64,000 bases of DNA from Dasypus novemcinctus (GCF_030445035.2 NC_080694.1:70943147-71007146); one strand, 5' to 3'. Counted from the first letter of the stretch, positions 1-11,509 are shown. Numbers and translations are program-made. Notes: generated by a model not told the origin, from the sequence alone.

Positions 1-800
1 AGCTTTGTCATAGATTTTGGGAACTCCTATGTATAGAATCATATCATCTGTGAATAACAAAGGTTTTCCTTCTTCCTTTCCAATCTGAATGTCTTTTATT
101 TCTTTTTCTTGCCTGAGTGTTCTGGCTAGAATGTCTAGCACTATACTAATCAACAGTTGTAACAGTGGACATCCATGTCTAGTTCCTGATCTCAATGGGA
201 AAGCTTTCTGTCCTTTTCAATGGTATTTTTTATGGCCTTTATCATGTTTCAAAAGTTTCCTTCAATTCCTGTGTTTTATAGTATTTTTTATCAAGAAAGG
301 ATTCTGTATTTTGCCAAATGCTTTTTCTGCCGCAAATCACTAAGATATGTGCTTTTTCTTCTTTGATTTATTAATGTGGTGTATTATGCTACTTTATTTC
401 CTGTGTGGAGTCAAGCTTGCATATCTGGTATAAAACACATTTGGTCAAAATAAATAATTCTTTCAATGTGTTTTTTGATTCAATTAGTAAATGTTTTGTC
501 GAAGATTTTTCCATCCATAATCATTAGGTAAATAGGTTTGAAATTTTCTTTTTTTCATAATATCATTATCTTTCTTCAGTATTAGGGTGATTTGGGCTTC
601 ATAGAATGAGTTTGGTAGCATTCATTCCTGTTCAAGTTTTGGGAAGAGCTTGAATAAGATTGGTATTAAATATTCTTTGAATGCTTGGTAGAATTCCTTT
701 ATTAAACCATCTAGTCCTGGCCTTTTCTTTTTTGCATAGTGTTTGATGACTATTTAAATCTCTTTGCTTGTGATTGTTTTGTTGAGGTCTTCTATTTCTA
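1..800 (-). pseudogene. L1 ORF2 reverse transcriptase remnant
   Basis: Translation of the minus strand gives broken RT-domain sequence: the FADD-like box near 36-58, and fingers-domain sequence around 560-740 that aligns by eye with the same part of other L1s in this window. No frame is open for more than about 85 codons. It cannot encode a working enzyme. It belongs to L1 copy 1. Confidence 0.75.
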
Positions 801-839
801 CAATATTCAATGTTATTCCTGTAAAGGTAGTTCTTATTT

Positions 840-1720
840 CACCCATTTGGCCTCTGGGTTTTATCTATCATATTTTATTTTGACCACTCTTTTGACTCTT
901 TTAGTTACTTTTACTTATATAGTATTCATTTCTAGACTCTCTTCTTAGCCTCTCTCTCCTGTCTTTCCTTTTCAGGCTATTGTGCTCCCTTCATTATTTC
1001 CTACAAAGCTGGCTGCATGGTTGCAATCTCTCTCTGTTTCTGTTTATTTGTGAATATTCTAAAATCCCTCATTTTTGAAAGTCAATCTCGCTAGGTGTAA
1101 GATTCTTGACTTGCAGTTTTTCTCTTGCAATATCTTAAATATATCTGACCACTGCCTTCTTGCTTCAACGGTTTCTGATGAGAAATTGACACTTAATCTT
1201 ACTGGTATTCCTTATTTGTTATGCATTGCTTTTCTCTGGCTGCTTTCAGAATACTCTCTTCATCTTTGTCATTTGACATTCTTATTCATATGTGTCTTGG
1301 ATTTGACCTATTCAGATTTATTCTGACAGGAGTACATTATGCTTCTTGGGCGCAGATATCTTTGTCCTTCTTTAGGGTTGGAAAATTTTCTACCATTATT
1401 TCTTCAAATCCTTCTGCCCCTTTTCCCTTCTCTTCTCTGTCTAGGATTCCCATTGCACATACGTTTGCATGTCTATTGCTGTCATTTAGTTCCCTGAGAC
1501 CCTTTACAATTTTTTTTTCTTTTTTTTTCCTCATCTGTCATTCCATATGTTTGCTTTTGGCAGCCATGTCTTCAAGCTCACTGATGCTTTCATCTTCCCC
1601 CTTAAATCTGCTGCTATATGCCTCCCCTATATTTTTAATTTCATTTGTTTTCCCTTTATTCCCATAATATCTGCTATTTTTCAATGTATGCTTTCAAATT
1701 CTTCTATGTGTTCACTCAAT
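840..1720 (-). pseudogene. L1 ORF1 remnant, C-terminal part
   Basis: The minus strand resembles the RNA-binding and C-terminal part of mammalian L1 ORF1 (the nucleic-acid chaperone that coats L1 RNA). The stretch around 1075-1330 matches the familiar antisense ORF1 pattern. Stops and frameshifts are frequent. The rest of ORF1 continues at 2880-3240, beyond an inserted element. Confidence 0.65.
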
Positions 1721-1723
1721 GCC

Positions 1724-2869
1724 TTTTTATGGGTTTTTAAATTTTTATTTAATCTTTTATTTTTTTATTTTAAAGAAACTTTGGAGTACAATAAATACTC
1801 CCCCTAAAGTATAGGGCACTCCCAAATGCTCCACTCCCTCCCACTCCCACACTTCCCCACAATAACATCGTTCTTCATTGCTGTGGCACATTTGCTACAA
1901 ACAGAAATTGAAGCACTGTTACCAACAGTAGACTGTCGTTTACACTATAGTCTACAGTATGTCATGCACAATTCTGCAGGCTATGACAAAATATACAATG
2001 GACCATACCTAATACTGCTATGCCTTGCAAGAAAATTCCAGTTTTCCTGAAAATACTCCCACATTCATTCTTCCTTCTTCCTCCATTCAGAAACTTTGGT
2101 CACCACTGCCCCCATATCAATGATAAAATTTCTTCCATTGTTAGAATAATAACTTTAGTAGAATAATAAAAGAGTCTATTTTATTCCATTGTTCACTCCC
2201 CAATCTTGAGAATTTAGGGATGTTGATACCTACTCTGCTTCTAATTGACAGGGGCTTAGATCCCATTGGGTAATGGATGTAACTACCTAGTTTGCAGTTG
2301 CAGACATTCCTGTTTCTTGGGATGGGCATTGTCCATCATCATCTCCTTGTTGGTTGTCCTCGGTGAGTCCAGTGACTTGGTGAGTAGGTTTGCAACTCTG
2401 CTGAGATTCAGGGTTCAGCTGAAACATTGATGGACCAAAGATTTAAGTCTCTGGGACATATATTTATTAAATTTAGTGCTGATTATAGGCTTAAATAAAA
2501 GGGGCAGAAGAGCCATGAGCAGCAAATTATAAATGAGTCTAAATCTGTGATACCGTGTATCATAAATTCCAAAGTAAATCCCACTGACAGGGCATTGAAT
2601 TCCTGAGCTGTCTGCCCTACTTACAGTGTCTGGATGTCTCTAATGCTCCCAGGACCCTGATAAATGAGGCAATGTTTTGTGGCAGCCAATAGCATTCTGC
2701 TGAAATGTGCATAAGTATAACTTCTGGAATGACCTTCTGACTCATTCTGAAATATCTCAAACATAAAAACTCATTTGTATTTACCATTTTTACCTTTTGT
2801 TTATGGTTTTTTCCCAGATTCAAAACTAGTTGGTGCATCCCTCAGTGCCAGGGATGCTTATCTTTGGAG
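1724..2869 (-). mobile_element. 5'-truncated L1 3' UTR inserted in L1 ORF1
   Basis: Minus-strand copy of the terminal L1 3' UTR module also seen at 30755-32400 and 47790-49435. Its 3' end is the T-rich stretch 1724-1790. It interrupts ORF1 of L1 copy 1: ORF1-like sequence lies on both sides. The short direct repeat 'tcaatgcc' at 1716-1723 and 2870-2877 is a candidate target-site duplication, only 8 bp and therefore tentative. No coding capacity. Confidence 0.75.
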
Positions 2870-2880
2870 TCAATGCCACA

Positions 2881-3240
2881 TCAGGGGGAATGTAGTGTGT
2901 TTATATGGTGAGTTTGTTTAGAGAGAAGATCTAGGGTCTTCTTTATATCCATAATCTCTTTGGCCTTTTCATTGAATTTATTAAAGATATTTGTTTGAAC
3001 ATCTATTATTAGTTGTCTCAACTCCTTTATGGTCTCTGCAGGCTTGTCTTTTTCCTTTAATTGGGCCATATCTTCCTATTTCTTGGTATGGATTGTAACT
3101 ATTTGTTGGTGTCTTGCCATCTGCTTATGCAATGTATTTATTCTGTATGCAATTTCTCTCTTCAGTTTAGGGTTTTCTTGCCCTTTCTTCCTTGCTGGTT
3201 GTTTAGTAGGAGCCGAGGATATAGTTGGAACAGTAAACTT
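2881..3240 (-). pseudogene. L1 ORF1 remnant, N-terminal coiled-coil part
   Basis: A 62-codon open stretch (2881-3069) starts MAQLKEKDK and contains VQTNIFNKFNEKAKEI followed by DIKKTL. The plus-strand L1 at 41211 has the related MAQFKQQSKK, VQTNIMNQLNEVKEKI and DIKKTL, so both are the same ORF1 region. It is rich in Lys, Glu and Gln, fitting the ORF1 trimerising coiled coil. Sequence up to about 3240 continues the similarity towards the ORF1 start. It is cut by the insertion at 2869. Confidence 0.75.
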
Positions 3241-3329
3241 TGGAAGCTAAAGCTTTCTTGTATTGCCTCAGGGGCCAATGAAGCTTCTCTTTGTCACGTG
3301 TAGGGACAGAGCCAGAGCCATGTGTAAAA

Positions 3330-4195
3330 ATCCAAGTTGTGCAGGCTAAGACTGTCTGGAGATGCCCAGAAAGACTGATGGAGCTTCACACCCTTTCTTT
3401 CCCTGCCATGGATGGAGCTGCTGGTGTGGGCAGTAACATGCTGTGTAGGTCCAAAGTGCACAGTTGCTCAGGTTAACTGACATAGCACCAGCCCACTCTC
3501 CTTGTAGGGGTAGGGGTAGACCCTATGGAGTGACCAACAATCTAATCCATGAGGGTCGGCTATGCCTGTAGTTGCCTGAGAGGCTGAAGTTGTACTGTCC
3601 CTTCTGCCCTTTAAGGTTGAGAACAGAACCTCCTTTGTTCAACATCTCGGTCCCAGTAACCTGAAAGTGCCTTTGTTGCCTGAATAGGCTGAGGAAACAT
3701 CAACCCCCTTCTATCCCTTGGGGTAGTGGGGGTGGATCCACAGTCATTCAATCATTCAGTATCTGGAGGCTGAGGTACCTTCTGTTGCCAGGAGAGCAAT
3801 AGAAACATGAGTCCCCTCCTGTTCTATTAGGGGTTGGGTTTGGAGCCTCAGGCACCCAACAGTGGAGTTCATGCAGGCCAAAGTGCCTGTAATTGTCCAA
3901 AGAGACTGAGGGAACACCAGCCCCTTCTGATCTTACTGGGGATGGGGATGGAGCTACAGTTGGTTGAATATTCAATCTATGTGGGCTGAAAGCACCTGCA
4001 GATGCCTGGAGAGGTGGGAAACACAGCTCCTCTCTGATCCTATTGAGGTGCATTGATGGAACACCAGGTGGCTAACTATTCAGTCTGTGCTGGTTAGAAT
4101 TGCCTGCACTTAGCTGGAAAGGCTGATACAGTTTCTCCCACCTTCTTCCCTGCTGGAGGTGAGGCTGGAGCCTCTGCTAGGGCTGTGGTCTGATC
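3330..4195 (-). repeat. tandem repeat, about 108 bp x 8
   Basis: Successive units of about 108 bp share a diverged pattern on the plus strand: a 'gctgaaagtgcctg'-like start, a 'gttgcctgagaggctgag'-like segment, 'aacaccagcccc', then a GGGG-rich segment and 'tggagc'. The clearest boundaries are near 3545, 3650, 3760, 3870, 3979 and 4087. Units are roughly 60-75 percent alike by eye. This looks like monomers in an L1 5' UTR, comparable in principle to the monomers of mouse L1 promoters, though unrelated in sequence. Confidence 0.65.
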
Positions 4196-4870
4196 CGAGT
4201 GGAAAGAAGCCTGTCCCTACCTTTACTTGTGATTTTCAGTCAACCTCACTTCCCCTCATGCCACAGGAAGAGTTAAAATGGCAGTTACAAGCCTTTTTCA
4301 GACTTGGACATGTTTAAACCTCAGTGGCTCTTATAATTGTACTTTAGCCCTCTGACTTTACTTATCAGTACTTGATGTCAGTAACCAACCTTCACTTTCT
4401 CCCCCATTTTTGGCAAATGGAGCTTCCAACTCCTGGCACAGAAGAGCTCCTGAGGTAAGTTTCACTGCCTGAGTAGGATGACCACCAGCCTCTGTGGTGT
4501 GGCCTGTATTTTCTCAGAGAGACTGGTGCAGGTCCCCCAAGTTTCATCCCTGGTGGAGGTGAGGTTGGGACCTAGCTTAGAGCTGCAATCTGGTCTGGAT
4601 AGAAAGAAGTTTGTCCCTATCTGCACTGAGATTTTTATTCAGGTCTGCTTCCCCTCAACTTGGAAGCAGAGTTAAAATTGTGTCTACCAGGCTCTTTCCA
4701 ACTTGGACAATTTTGAACTTCAGCTATTCTTAGGGTTATACTTTAGCCCACCAAGTTGACTAATTAGTAGCTGAATTCAGCGCCCAGCTGTCACTTCCAC
4801 ACCTGTTTTTGGGAAATGGAGCTTCCAACTCCAGCCGTGGAATACCTCCTGAGTTGGTTTGTGCTGCATC
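4120..4870 (-). repeat. tandem duplication, about 400 bp x 2
   Basis: The stretch beginning 'gaggctggagcctctgct' near 4159 recurs as 'gaggttgggacctagctt' near 4560. Further paired anchors are 'gtccctacc'/'gtccctatc' and 'aaatggagcttccaactcc' (near 4416 and 4815). The spacing is about 400-410 bp throughout. It lies upstream (minus strand) of the 108-bp array in the same L1 5' UTR. Confidence 0.75.
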
Positions 4871-5109
4871 AGTGGAGGATGGGCACTTGTCTCCGGGACC
4901 TGGAGTGCTCTACTCACAAATCTTCATTGCAGATGGGCAGTCTTCTCGGTCCATTCTTTCATGGATGTTGCAAGATGCTCTTCTGGTCACCTGCGCTCCC
5001 CAAATTGGTGCTTTAGGAAGCTCTGGATGATTACTAACTTCCCTGAAGCAGGAGCTGACTCTTGAAGCTCCTTATTCTGTTGCCATTTTGCCTCTCCTCT
5101 TCTCCTATG

Positions 5110-5640
5110 TTTTTTGTATGAACAATGATTATAGATGGAAATTCCATTTATGAAATACTCTCACAATTACAATTAGGTACATTCTTGACCAAAAACCTGA
5201 ACATTTTAATGTAACAAGTTACACCATGAAATTTTTCATTATAATCCTCCCCTTGTCAATTGGTACTCGTACACATACCCTTGATTATATTTAATATCCA
5301 AATAAAGTTAATAACTATATCATATTTCTGCTTAACTTGACACAATTGTCCCGTGAACAACCAAAAACACACTCTTTTCACAGAAGAGGATGCAAGTCCT
5401 TGGGTGATATTTACTCCTATACTTGATACCTATCAGTTGAAATTTCTGACACAAAGTTAATACAAGTTGTGTTATATGAAAAGGGGACAAGTGAGGGAAG
5501 AAAACAAAGACATTTGCTTTATATACGTAGAAATATATTAAAAGACAAAAAAGGATGAAATATAACAATGACAATTCCTCATTTCTGCAATTGATGAACT
5601 GGTCATAGCTGGTATTTATGACTATCTTCTTCCATTACCC
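5110..5640. other. no recognised feature
   Basis: AT-rich DNA between L1 copy 1 and an ERVL-like fragment. The only open frame (80 codons, minus, 5332-5574) has no recognisable motif and looks like chance. Confidence 0.5.
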
Positions 5641-5779
5641 ATTCCATATTACCTGTATCTTCAGCAAGCTCCTCAGCTTTTTGTAGTTCTTTGCTAGGTG
5701 ATCATGACTCAAAACTTCATTTTTGAATAGTCTGGACCATTAATAGCCCTGCCTCTATAGTTTGTTGTAGTTTCCTATT

Positions 5780-5966
5780 GATTTTTTTTATTGACTTTGT
5801 AATAATATTACATTAAAAATATATATGTGAGGTCCCATTCAACCCCACCCCCCCACCCCACCTCTCTCCCCCCCCCCCCCCCCAGCAACACTCATTCCCA
5901 TCATCATGACACATCCATTGGATTTGGTAAGTACATCTTTGGGCACCTCTGCACCTCATAATAACA
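5780..5966 (-). mobile_element. 5'-truncated young L1 3' end
   Basis: Poly-T, then the terminal sequence 'ttgactttgtaataatatta', identical to the 3' end of the young L1 at 58980. Similarity continues through a C-rich run (about 5845-5883) and stops after 'cctctgcacctcat'. It is therefore an insertion of roughly 190 bp from the same subfamily. No clear TSD was found. Confidence 0.85.
5842..5883. repeat. C-rich simple repeat
   Basis: Low-complexity CCCCACC-type run ending in an uninterrupted C tract (about 5868-5883). It is an expansion of the C-rich segment found at this place in the L1 3' UTR. Confidence 0.85.
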
Positions 5967-6317
5967 GGACCTGCTTTAAGGACTCTCTTGTATTCCAGGT
6001 ATACTCTTCCTTAGTTCTATTGCATAATAGCCATCCAATTTCCCCTCAGTAATCAGGATCAGTCAACCCATCACTACTGTAACTCCATATTTTCCTGTTG
6101 ATTCAGATGCACTGGTAGCCCAAAGAGGCCAGGTGGCAGGCTAGCTTCTAGTTCAATGGGAACACTGTTGTATTTCATGGTGGATGCTCATCTTTGTTTG
6201 GAATTGAAATCACTAGACCATGAAAGCATATGGTCATGGGAAGAGAAAGCACTTTTTTTTTTGCTAATGGATCACTAGGGATAAGAATAAGTGGTGCCAC
6301 TCCCACATTTACTTCTT

Positions 6318-6723
6318 TTATTTTTAAGATTTATTTTTATTTATTTCTCCCCCCTTCCCCTCACACCCCTATTGTCTGCTCTCTTGTGTGTCCATTCACT
6401 GTGTGTTCTTCAGTGTCCATTTGCATTCTCAGAGGCACTAGGAATCTGTTTTTCTTTTTGTTCTGTCGTCTTGCTGCATCAATTATCTGTGTGTGTGGCT
6501 CCACTCCTGGACAGGCTGTGCTTTGTTTACATTGGGCAGCTTTCCTTGCACGTGGGGCTCCCCTACATGGGTGACACCCCTGCGTGCCATGGCACTCCTT
6601 GCGTGTGGCAGCTCGGTGTGTGGACCAGCTCACCAAATGGACCAGGAGGCCCTGGGTTTGAACCCTGAACCTCCTATATGATAGACAGATGTTCTATCAG
6701 TTGACCCACATCTGCTCCCCCCT
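6318..6723 (-). mobile_element. DAS SINE (tRNA-Ala-derived), full-length type
   Basis: Antisense copy. The tRNA-like head is at the right (about 6640-6720, with reverse-complemented box A and B-like segments), the body includes the 'gcgtgccatggcactcc' type segment, and the A-rich tail is at the left (6318-6345). It is flanked by an 11-bp direct repeat 'atttacttctt' at 6307-6317 and 6724-6734, a good TSD. Transcribed by Pol III when active and mobilised by L1. Several frames through it are open by chance and are not genes. Confidence 0.9.
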
Positions 6724-7129
6724 ATTTACTTCTTGATTACTTGAGCTGTGAATCCTGACAATGGAAAAAACAGCACTATAGACTGAACACTGATTTAGAG
6801 CATTCATAGCCTCCTGGAGAACACTGCCCAGCCCTGAATGGTATTGCCATCCAATGCCGATGGTATTGGCACCATACTGAGTCTTCAATGAACCATTCCA
6901 CTGTTCTATGATTCCAATTGCTTCAGGATGATGGGGAACATAGGAAGACCAATAAATTCCAAAAGCATGTTCCCATTGCCATACTTTCTTTAGCTATGAA
7001 ACGAGTCTAAATTTCCTTAGAAAAGCTGGTTGGCTGGAAATTCTGATAGGAGTCAATGCTGTAGTTGAGGCTGGATTTTTCTTCTGACCTCTGAAATTTT
7101 CACATTTTGGTTTGAAGATCAAAATGTAT

Positions 7130-9540
7130 TTGTAGGAGAGGACTCAAACTATTGCTGATGCCACTTTCCTTTATTGATTTTAGACATAATGAACTGAAAA
7201 CTGATGAAAATCCTATTATGAAATACCCTCAAGTAACAAGAGGCTAGCACTTGAACAAATGATTGGACACCATAACCTAGTCAAGGTGGCACAGAGGCTT
7301 AGCCATCACAGCCTGCATTACTGAGGGAGAAGGAGGGGACTCCTGTTGACAAGCAGTTGTTATGTTTCCCAGATCTGACAATGTGTCTAGTGTGGAGAAA
7401 ATCATAGTTAAACCATCTTGATTTCTACTTTAGATGTTTTCCCAAATGTATGTCCACAGTTTTTAGGGTCACTACAAAGGATTAGAAAGCCATGTTGTCT
7501 TTCTTTCATCTTCAACAATGACTTACTCCTTAAGAAAAAAAAATGCTTTTGATCACCTTTCTTGAAAAGGTGTTCTCTGGATTGCACATACTTTACACAA
7601 AGGAAAGAGAACACTTCCACCTTCCAATATCATACCTGCCTTCACTTCAAAAGAATTTCACAAACATACCAAAGTATCCTTCATTGATAAAGATAATGAA
7701 CATATAATCCTGGAATTTTTAAGTAGAGAATAAGCTGTCGAGTACAAGTAAAACATTTCTATGGGTTTCTTCACCATACTCTCAATATTCTTTATCCTGA
7801 GAATTTTATATCATTCCTTTAGGGAGTCTTGAATTTACACAGAGTCTGGAGACACTCACCCTCCTGAACTGAGCAATCTTCAAAGGCCTAGCAGTTATTC
7901 ACATTAATAGAACCAAGCCACAAGGATATATTAAGGAAAAAATCATGACATTCTAACTAGTTTCTGTATAACGAATTTGACACAAACTTGTTAGCCTTTG
8001 TTTCCCTAAACTAAAAGTTACTATATTCCTGTGAATGTACAGCTACCTTATGAAAAGTATACTTTAAATAATAAAAAAAGTCAAATACATTATTTAACAT
8101 CACAGAAGTTTTATTTTCATGGGTGTTTATGGGATATTTAAAAATATTTTCAAGTAATTAGCCAATTTTGACATTTACTAAGAATTCTTTCCAAACTAAA
8201 TATGTCAAAATCCGTTGGTGTCAAAACCTGAACATGTACTACAAGATCTGTCATTTTTTGACGAATAGATCTGGACTCCTTCCCCTGCTCCTTCGCACCC
8301 CTTGTGCAAGTGACAGAAGACAGTTTGCTCTCTCTGGATGCCTAATTCTGTGTGAGTAACAAGGGGTCACAGCTGAAAGCTTCTGCTGGGCCTGTCCTGT
8401 CTCCATGCCAGTCATTGTGCAGCTTGCTCCAGGCCGCCGCTGGATGTTGACTTGGTATTGCTGCATGGGCTTAGGGTCTGCCCACAGTTGTGGGTTTGTT
8501 TTTCCTGCTTATGGTCTTTTATATACTCTTTCTAAACTTGGAGCATCTAGAGTCCTTCATTTGGTGGCTAGATTTATTCCTTATTCACTTTTCCTCATTC
8601 ATCAAATCTGCTGTCTTCTGTTTCTAAAGCATATTTCTTTGTTTGTTCTCTGACGGCCCTCACTATTTCAGGATACATGTCGAAATTATGTGAGAGGTTT
8701 TTCAAAAGAGTTTCCTGGACCTGTCTTCTCGAGATTCTGATATGGGGGACTGCAGTGGACTTTAGTGCACGGTTTTAAAAGCTTGAAGGGATTCTGAGCA
8801 GCGACCCTCTGACAGGTTAGACCAGGCACAATAGATTTCCTTGGACATGGGAAAAGTTATCACATGGTGATAGTTTTCAAACATGCATCTCAGAAATACC
8901 TTTCAATATTTTTGCTGTGATATCAGATGCTATAGAACATTTTGAAAGTATGACAAGTTCTGATAAATGTGGTTTTAAAGTGCTCTGATTTTTAGTTGTG
9001 AAATGCTTCAAAGTGTACAAAGTACCATCATTGGCATCACATTAATAAATCATTATGAGAAACCTATAGATGCTACCCACAAAGAAATTCATGTTTATAT
9101 GGGTAACATGACTTGTCAGTGATTACATAAGCACTCAATGGCACAGGTAGGACCTAATCTAGAGACTTTTGAATCTAAGGATCATCCCTCTTCCAAAAAT
9201 TTATGGGTTCTGTAATACTTTAAAATGGCAGTATCAAGTGCAATTATAACTATTAACTGAAAGTAATTTTTGTATTTTACTCTTCTATTTGAAAAGTTAA
9301 CATATAATCTCTTAGTGGAAATTAATCAATAAATGCTATGCACCTTGATAACCAACAATATGAGAGAAGTTATGCATCATTTAAACGAAGGTATACTACT
9401 TAACTGAAGATCATGACTTTAAATGTAAATCAGTGACATAAAGATGCTAGACTTTATTTTATTTTTTGCAATATTTTTAAAATTTATGACACATATTTTT
9501 GTAAACAATATATATTCCTGTATATTTAAAATTTTTGCAT
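7130..9540. other. mostly unrecognised sequence
   Basis: No gene recognised. 8270-8480 is richer in GC than its surroundings and has overlapping short open frames without motifs. 9060-9200 weakly resembles a MIR fragment. The rest is AT-rich and appears old. Confidence 0.4.
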
Positions 9541-9544
9541 TATA

Positions 9545-10165
9545 TAGATTTTTATTTTTTTATGTTTAAAGAAGCTTTAGATTACATAAATGTTACATAA
9601 AAATATAAGGAATTCCCACATGTCCCCTCCCTCCCCTTGTCACACTTCCCCACATCAACAACATCCATCATTTGTTACAAATGATGAGCACACATTGAAG
9701 CATTGCTACTAACCATGGATTATAGTTTACATTATAGTTTTCACTCTCTCCTGCACAACTTTGTAGGTTGTGACAAGATATACAATGGCCTGTATCCATC
9801 ACTGCAATGACATGCAGGACAACTCCAATGTCCACAAAATGCCTCCATAGTGCACCTATTCTTCCCTCTCCCATCCCGCAGAAACTCTGGTGGCCAATGA
9901 CTTTGTATCAGTGATAGGAGTTCTTCCATTGCTAGAATAATAATAGGCCATAATAAAATAATAAGTCCACTTTAGTCCATTGTTCCCCAGTCTGAAGAAT
10001 TTTAGGCTAGTGATGCCCACTCTGCTTCTAATCGAGAGGGAGCTTAGATCCCCTGGGACAGGATGGGACTATCTTGCTTGCAGTTGCAGACACTCTCTCT
10101 TCCTTGGGATGGGTGTGTCCATTATCATCTCTTTGCCAGTTGTCCTGGGTGAGTCCAATGAACAA
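9545..10165 (-). mobile_element. 5'-truncated L1 3' UTR (terminal module)
   Basis: The same module as at 1724-2869 and 30755-32400, minus strand, diverged. Landmarks: 'aaagaagctttag' near the 3' end, 'ccccacatcaacaaca', and the 'catggattatagtttaca' segment. It ends near 10165, inside the part that elsewhere reads 'gtgagtccaatg'. Confidence 0.8.
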
Positions 10166-10309
10166 GAGAGTAGATATTGTTTTTTCACAAAGCATTAAAA
10201 TTTTGAGTCTTAAAATGATACATGAAAATCTATTTCATTTTTAGTATGCAGTACAATATCCATAGTGTTACTAAAACACAGTTTTTCTATCCCCCTGCTT
10301 AGGAGACTA

Positions 10310-10800
10310 TTAAAACAATTTTGTGATAAACATCCTTGCGCATGTCTCCTTGGGTATATGTGTTTTTTGTTTTTTTTTTAGTACGGGGACCTAAAAATGG
10401 AATTGTTAGATAATACAGTATATTCTCTACTTTATAGGGATTGGTATTTTTCTATGAAGTGGTCATACCAACTTAAACTCCTAAAAACATAAAAGCTCCC
10501 CTTTTATCACATGACATCTAAAAGTTGGTCTGTTAGATTTAATAATCTTGGTAGATAGGAAATAATATATTGCTATTGTTCTAATTTAGAGTTTTCTGTT
10601 TATTAGTAAGGTTGGTTGGTAATTTTTGTAAATTTCATTATTTGCAAACTTGTTATAAATTGCATGATCATATCATTTGTCCACTTTTCCATTTGTTTGT
10701 GTGTGTGTGTGTTTTGTTAAATTGTAAGAGTTCTTTATATATTAGAGATAGGAATCCCTGGTCCATTGAAAATATTTTGTCCCTGAATGGTTGGGAAATG
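10310..10800 (-). mobile_element. ancient L1 ORF2 3'-portion fragment
   Basis: Minus-strand sequence resembling the antisense of an old L1 ORF2 C-terminal region: 'aaacatccttgcgcatgtct', then an 'aatggaattgttagat' segment, and 'gagttctttatatatta' near 10728. It is strongly diverged, with a short (TG)n run at 10697-10712. No open frame. Confidence 0.5.
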
Positions 10801-11054
10801 GACTATTGAACAAACAATTCACAGGCAACTGACTACCCATATGAGCAATTAAACTCCTATTTCATATCTCCTCCTCCCAAATTCCAGGTGCATCTTTTAA
10901 AAATATTAAAGGAAGAAAAAGCATCAGAAGAAAATATGCTATAGTTTATTTCACCTTTCTTTCCTGCTCAGAAAGAAGGCTGAGTTAAGAGCAGGTATTT
11001 GAAGGGAAAAACAGAGATCTTTGCACTGATATTTTAAGAAGATAATAAATATAA

Positions 11055-11250
11055 TAAGGACTGATGTACTGGCCCCTTTACATGCATTGTATGATTTATT
11101 TGTTTTAAGACCTTCTGGATGTATGTTTTATAATTGCAGCTAGTTTGTACACAAGAAAACTAAAGCCTAGAATTAAGTAACTTTAACAAGATGAAATAGC
11201 TAGTAAGTAGTTTTATTTTGATTCAAAACCAAGCAGTGTGGATACGGAAT
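11055..11250 (+). mobile_element. MIR SINE
   Basis: Diverged core-SINE. Landmarks are 'cacaagaaaactaaagcc' (MIR: gaggaaactgaggc), 'taagtaactttaacaagat', 'agctagtaagtag' and 'attcaaaaccaagcagtgtg', in the right order and spacing for MIR in plus orientation. Confidence 0.65.
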
Positions 11251-11509
11251 ATATTTTTTACTCACCAGCATTTAAACCATGGCCCAATTACTAAGGCCCC
11301 ATCTCTTATATAATAGGCGCAGTCTGCCTAAGAAAACATAATCAATCTTATTAATATTGACTGCAAATATTAGAGATACCAGGAAAATAAACTTTCTTTT
11401 AAATTTAAATATTTCCTGTAGATATCAGCTGAATATGGTAAAATATGTGAGGTGTGAGGTGCATTGGGATAGATGAGTTTAATCCCCTGATTATAACCAA
11501 GATCAGATT

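Larger units (their letters stand above)
1..5110 (-). mobile_element. L1 retrotransposon, old, rearranged (copy 1)
   Basis: Minus-strand LINE-1 whose 3' part lies left of the window. Reading right to left it shows a 5' UTR with tandem repeats (3240-5110), the N-terminal coiled-coil part of ORF1 (about 2880-3240), an unrelated inserted L1 3' end (1724-2869), the C-terminal part of ORF1 (about 840-1720), and part of the ORF2 reverse transcriptase (1 to about 800). The endonuclease part of ORF2 expected between ORF1 and the RT was not found, so an internal deletion is likely. The reverse complement near 36-58 encodes an FTDDM variant of the RT FADD box. Many stops make it dead. Its 5' end near 5100 contains an 'aaaatggc' motif on the minus strand, reminiscent of L1 5' termini. 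Confidence is high for L1, moderate for limits. Confidence 0.85.
3240..5110 (-). promoter_or_regulatory. L1 5' UTR with tandem repeats
   Basis: This lies directly upstream (minus strand) of the ORF1 remnant, where the L1 promoter region belongs. It has a higher GC content than its surroundings and consists largely of two tandem repeat systems (3330-4195 and about 4120-4870). The right end near 5100 is where similarity to L1-like sequence stops. L1 5' UTRs carry an internal Pol II promoter. Activity of this decayed copy is not claimed. It shows no evident similarity to the 5' UTR of L1 copies 2 and 3. Confidence 0.6.
5640..7130 (-). mobile_element. ERVL-like endogenous retroviral fragment, interrupted
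   Basis: Minus-strand remnant resembling the pol region of ERVL endogenous retroviruses. The clearest part is 6735-7060, which resembles the integrase-side region of ERVL pol in antisense. 5640-5770 and 5967-6306 look like more of the same or its flank. It is split by a truncated L1 (5780-5966) and a DAS SINE (6318-6723). No LTRs and no open frame were seen, so it is a non-functional fossil. The call rests on recognition by eye; the left parts are less certain than the right. Confidence 0.45.

Noticed and set aside
1221-1667. 148-codon plus-strand frame
   Set aside because: Antisense of an L1 ORF1 remnant.
3330-4195. regular repeats that might suggest a CRISPR array
   Set aside because: Units of about 108 bp are contiguous, diverged and without spacers, and lie in a mammalian L1 5' UTR.
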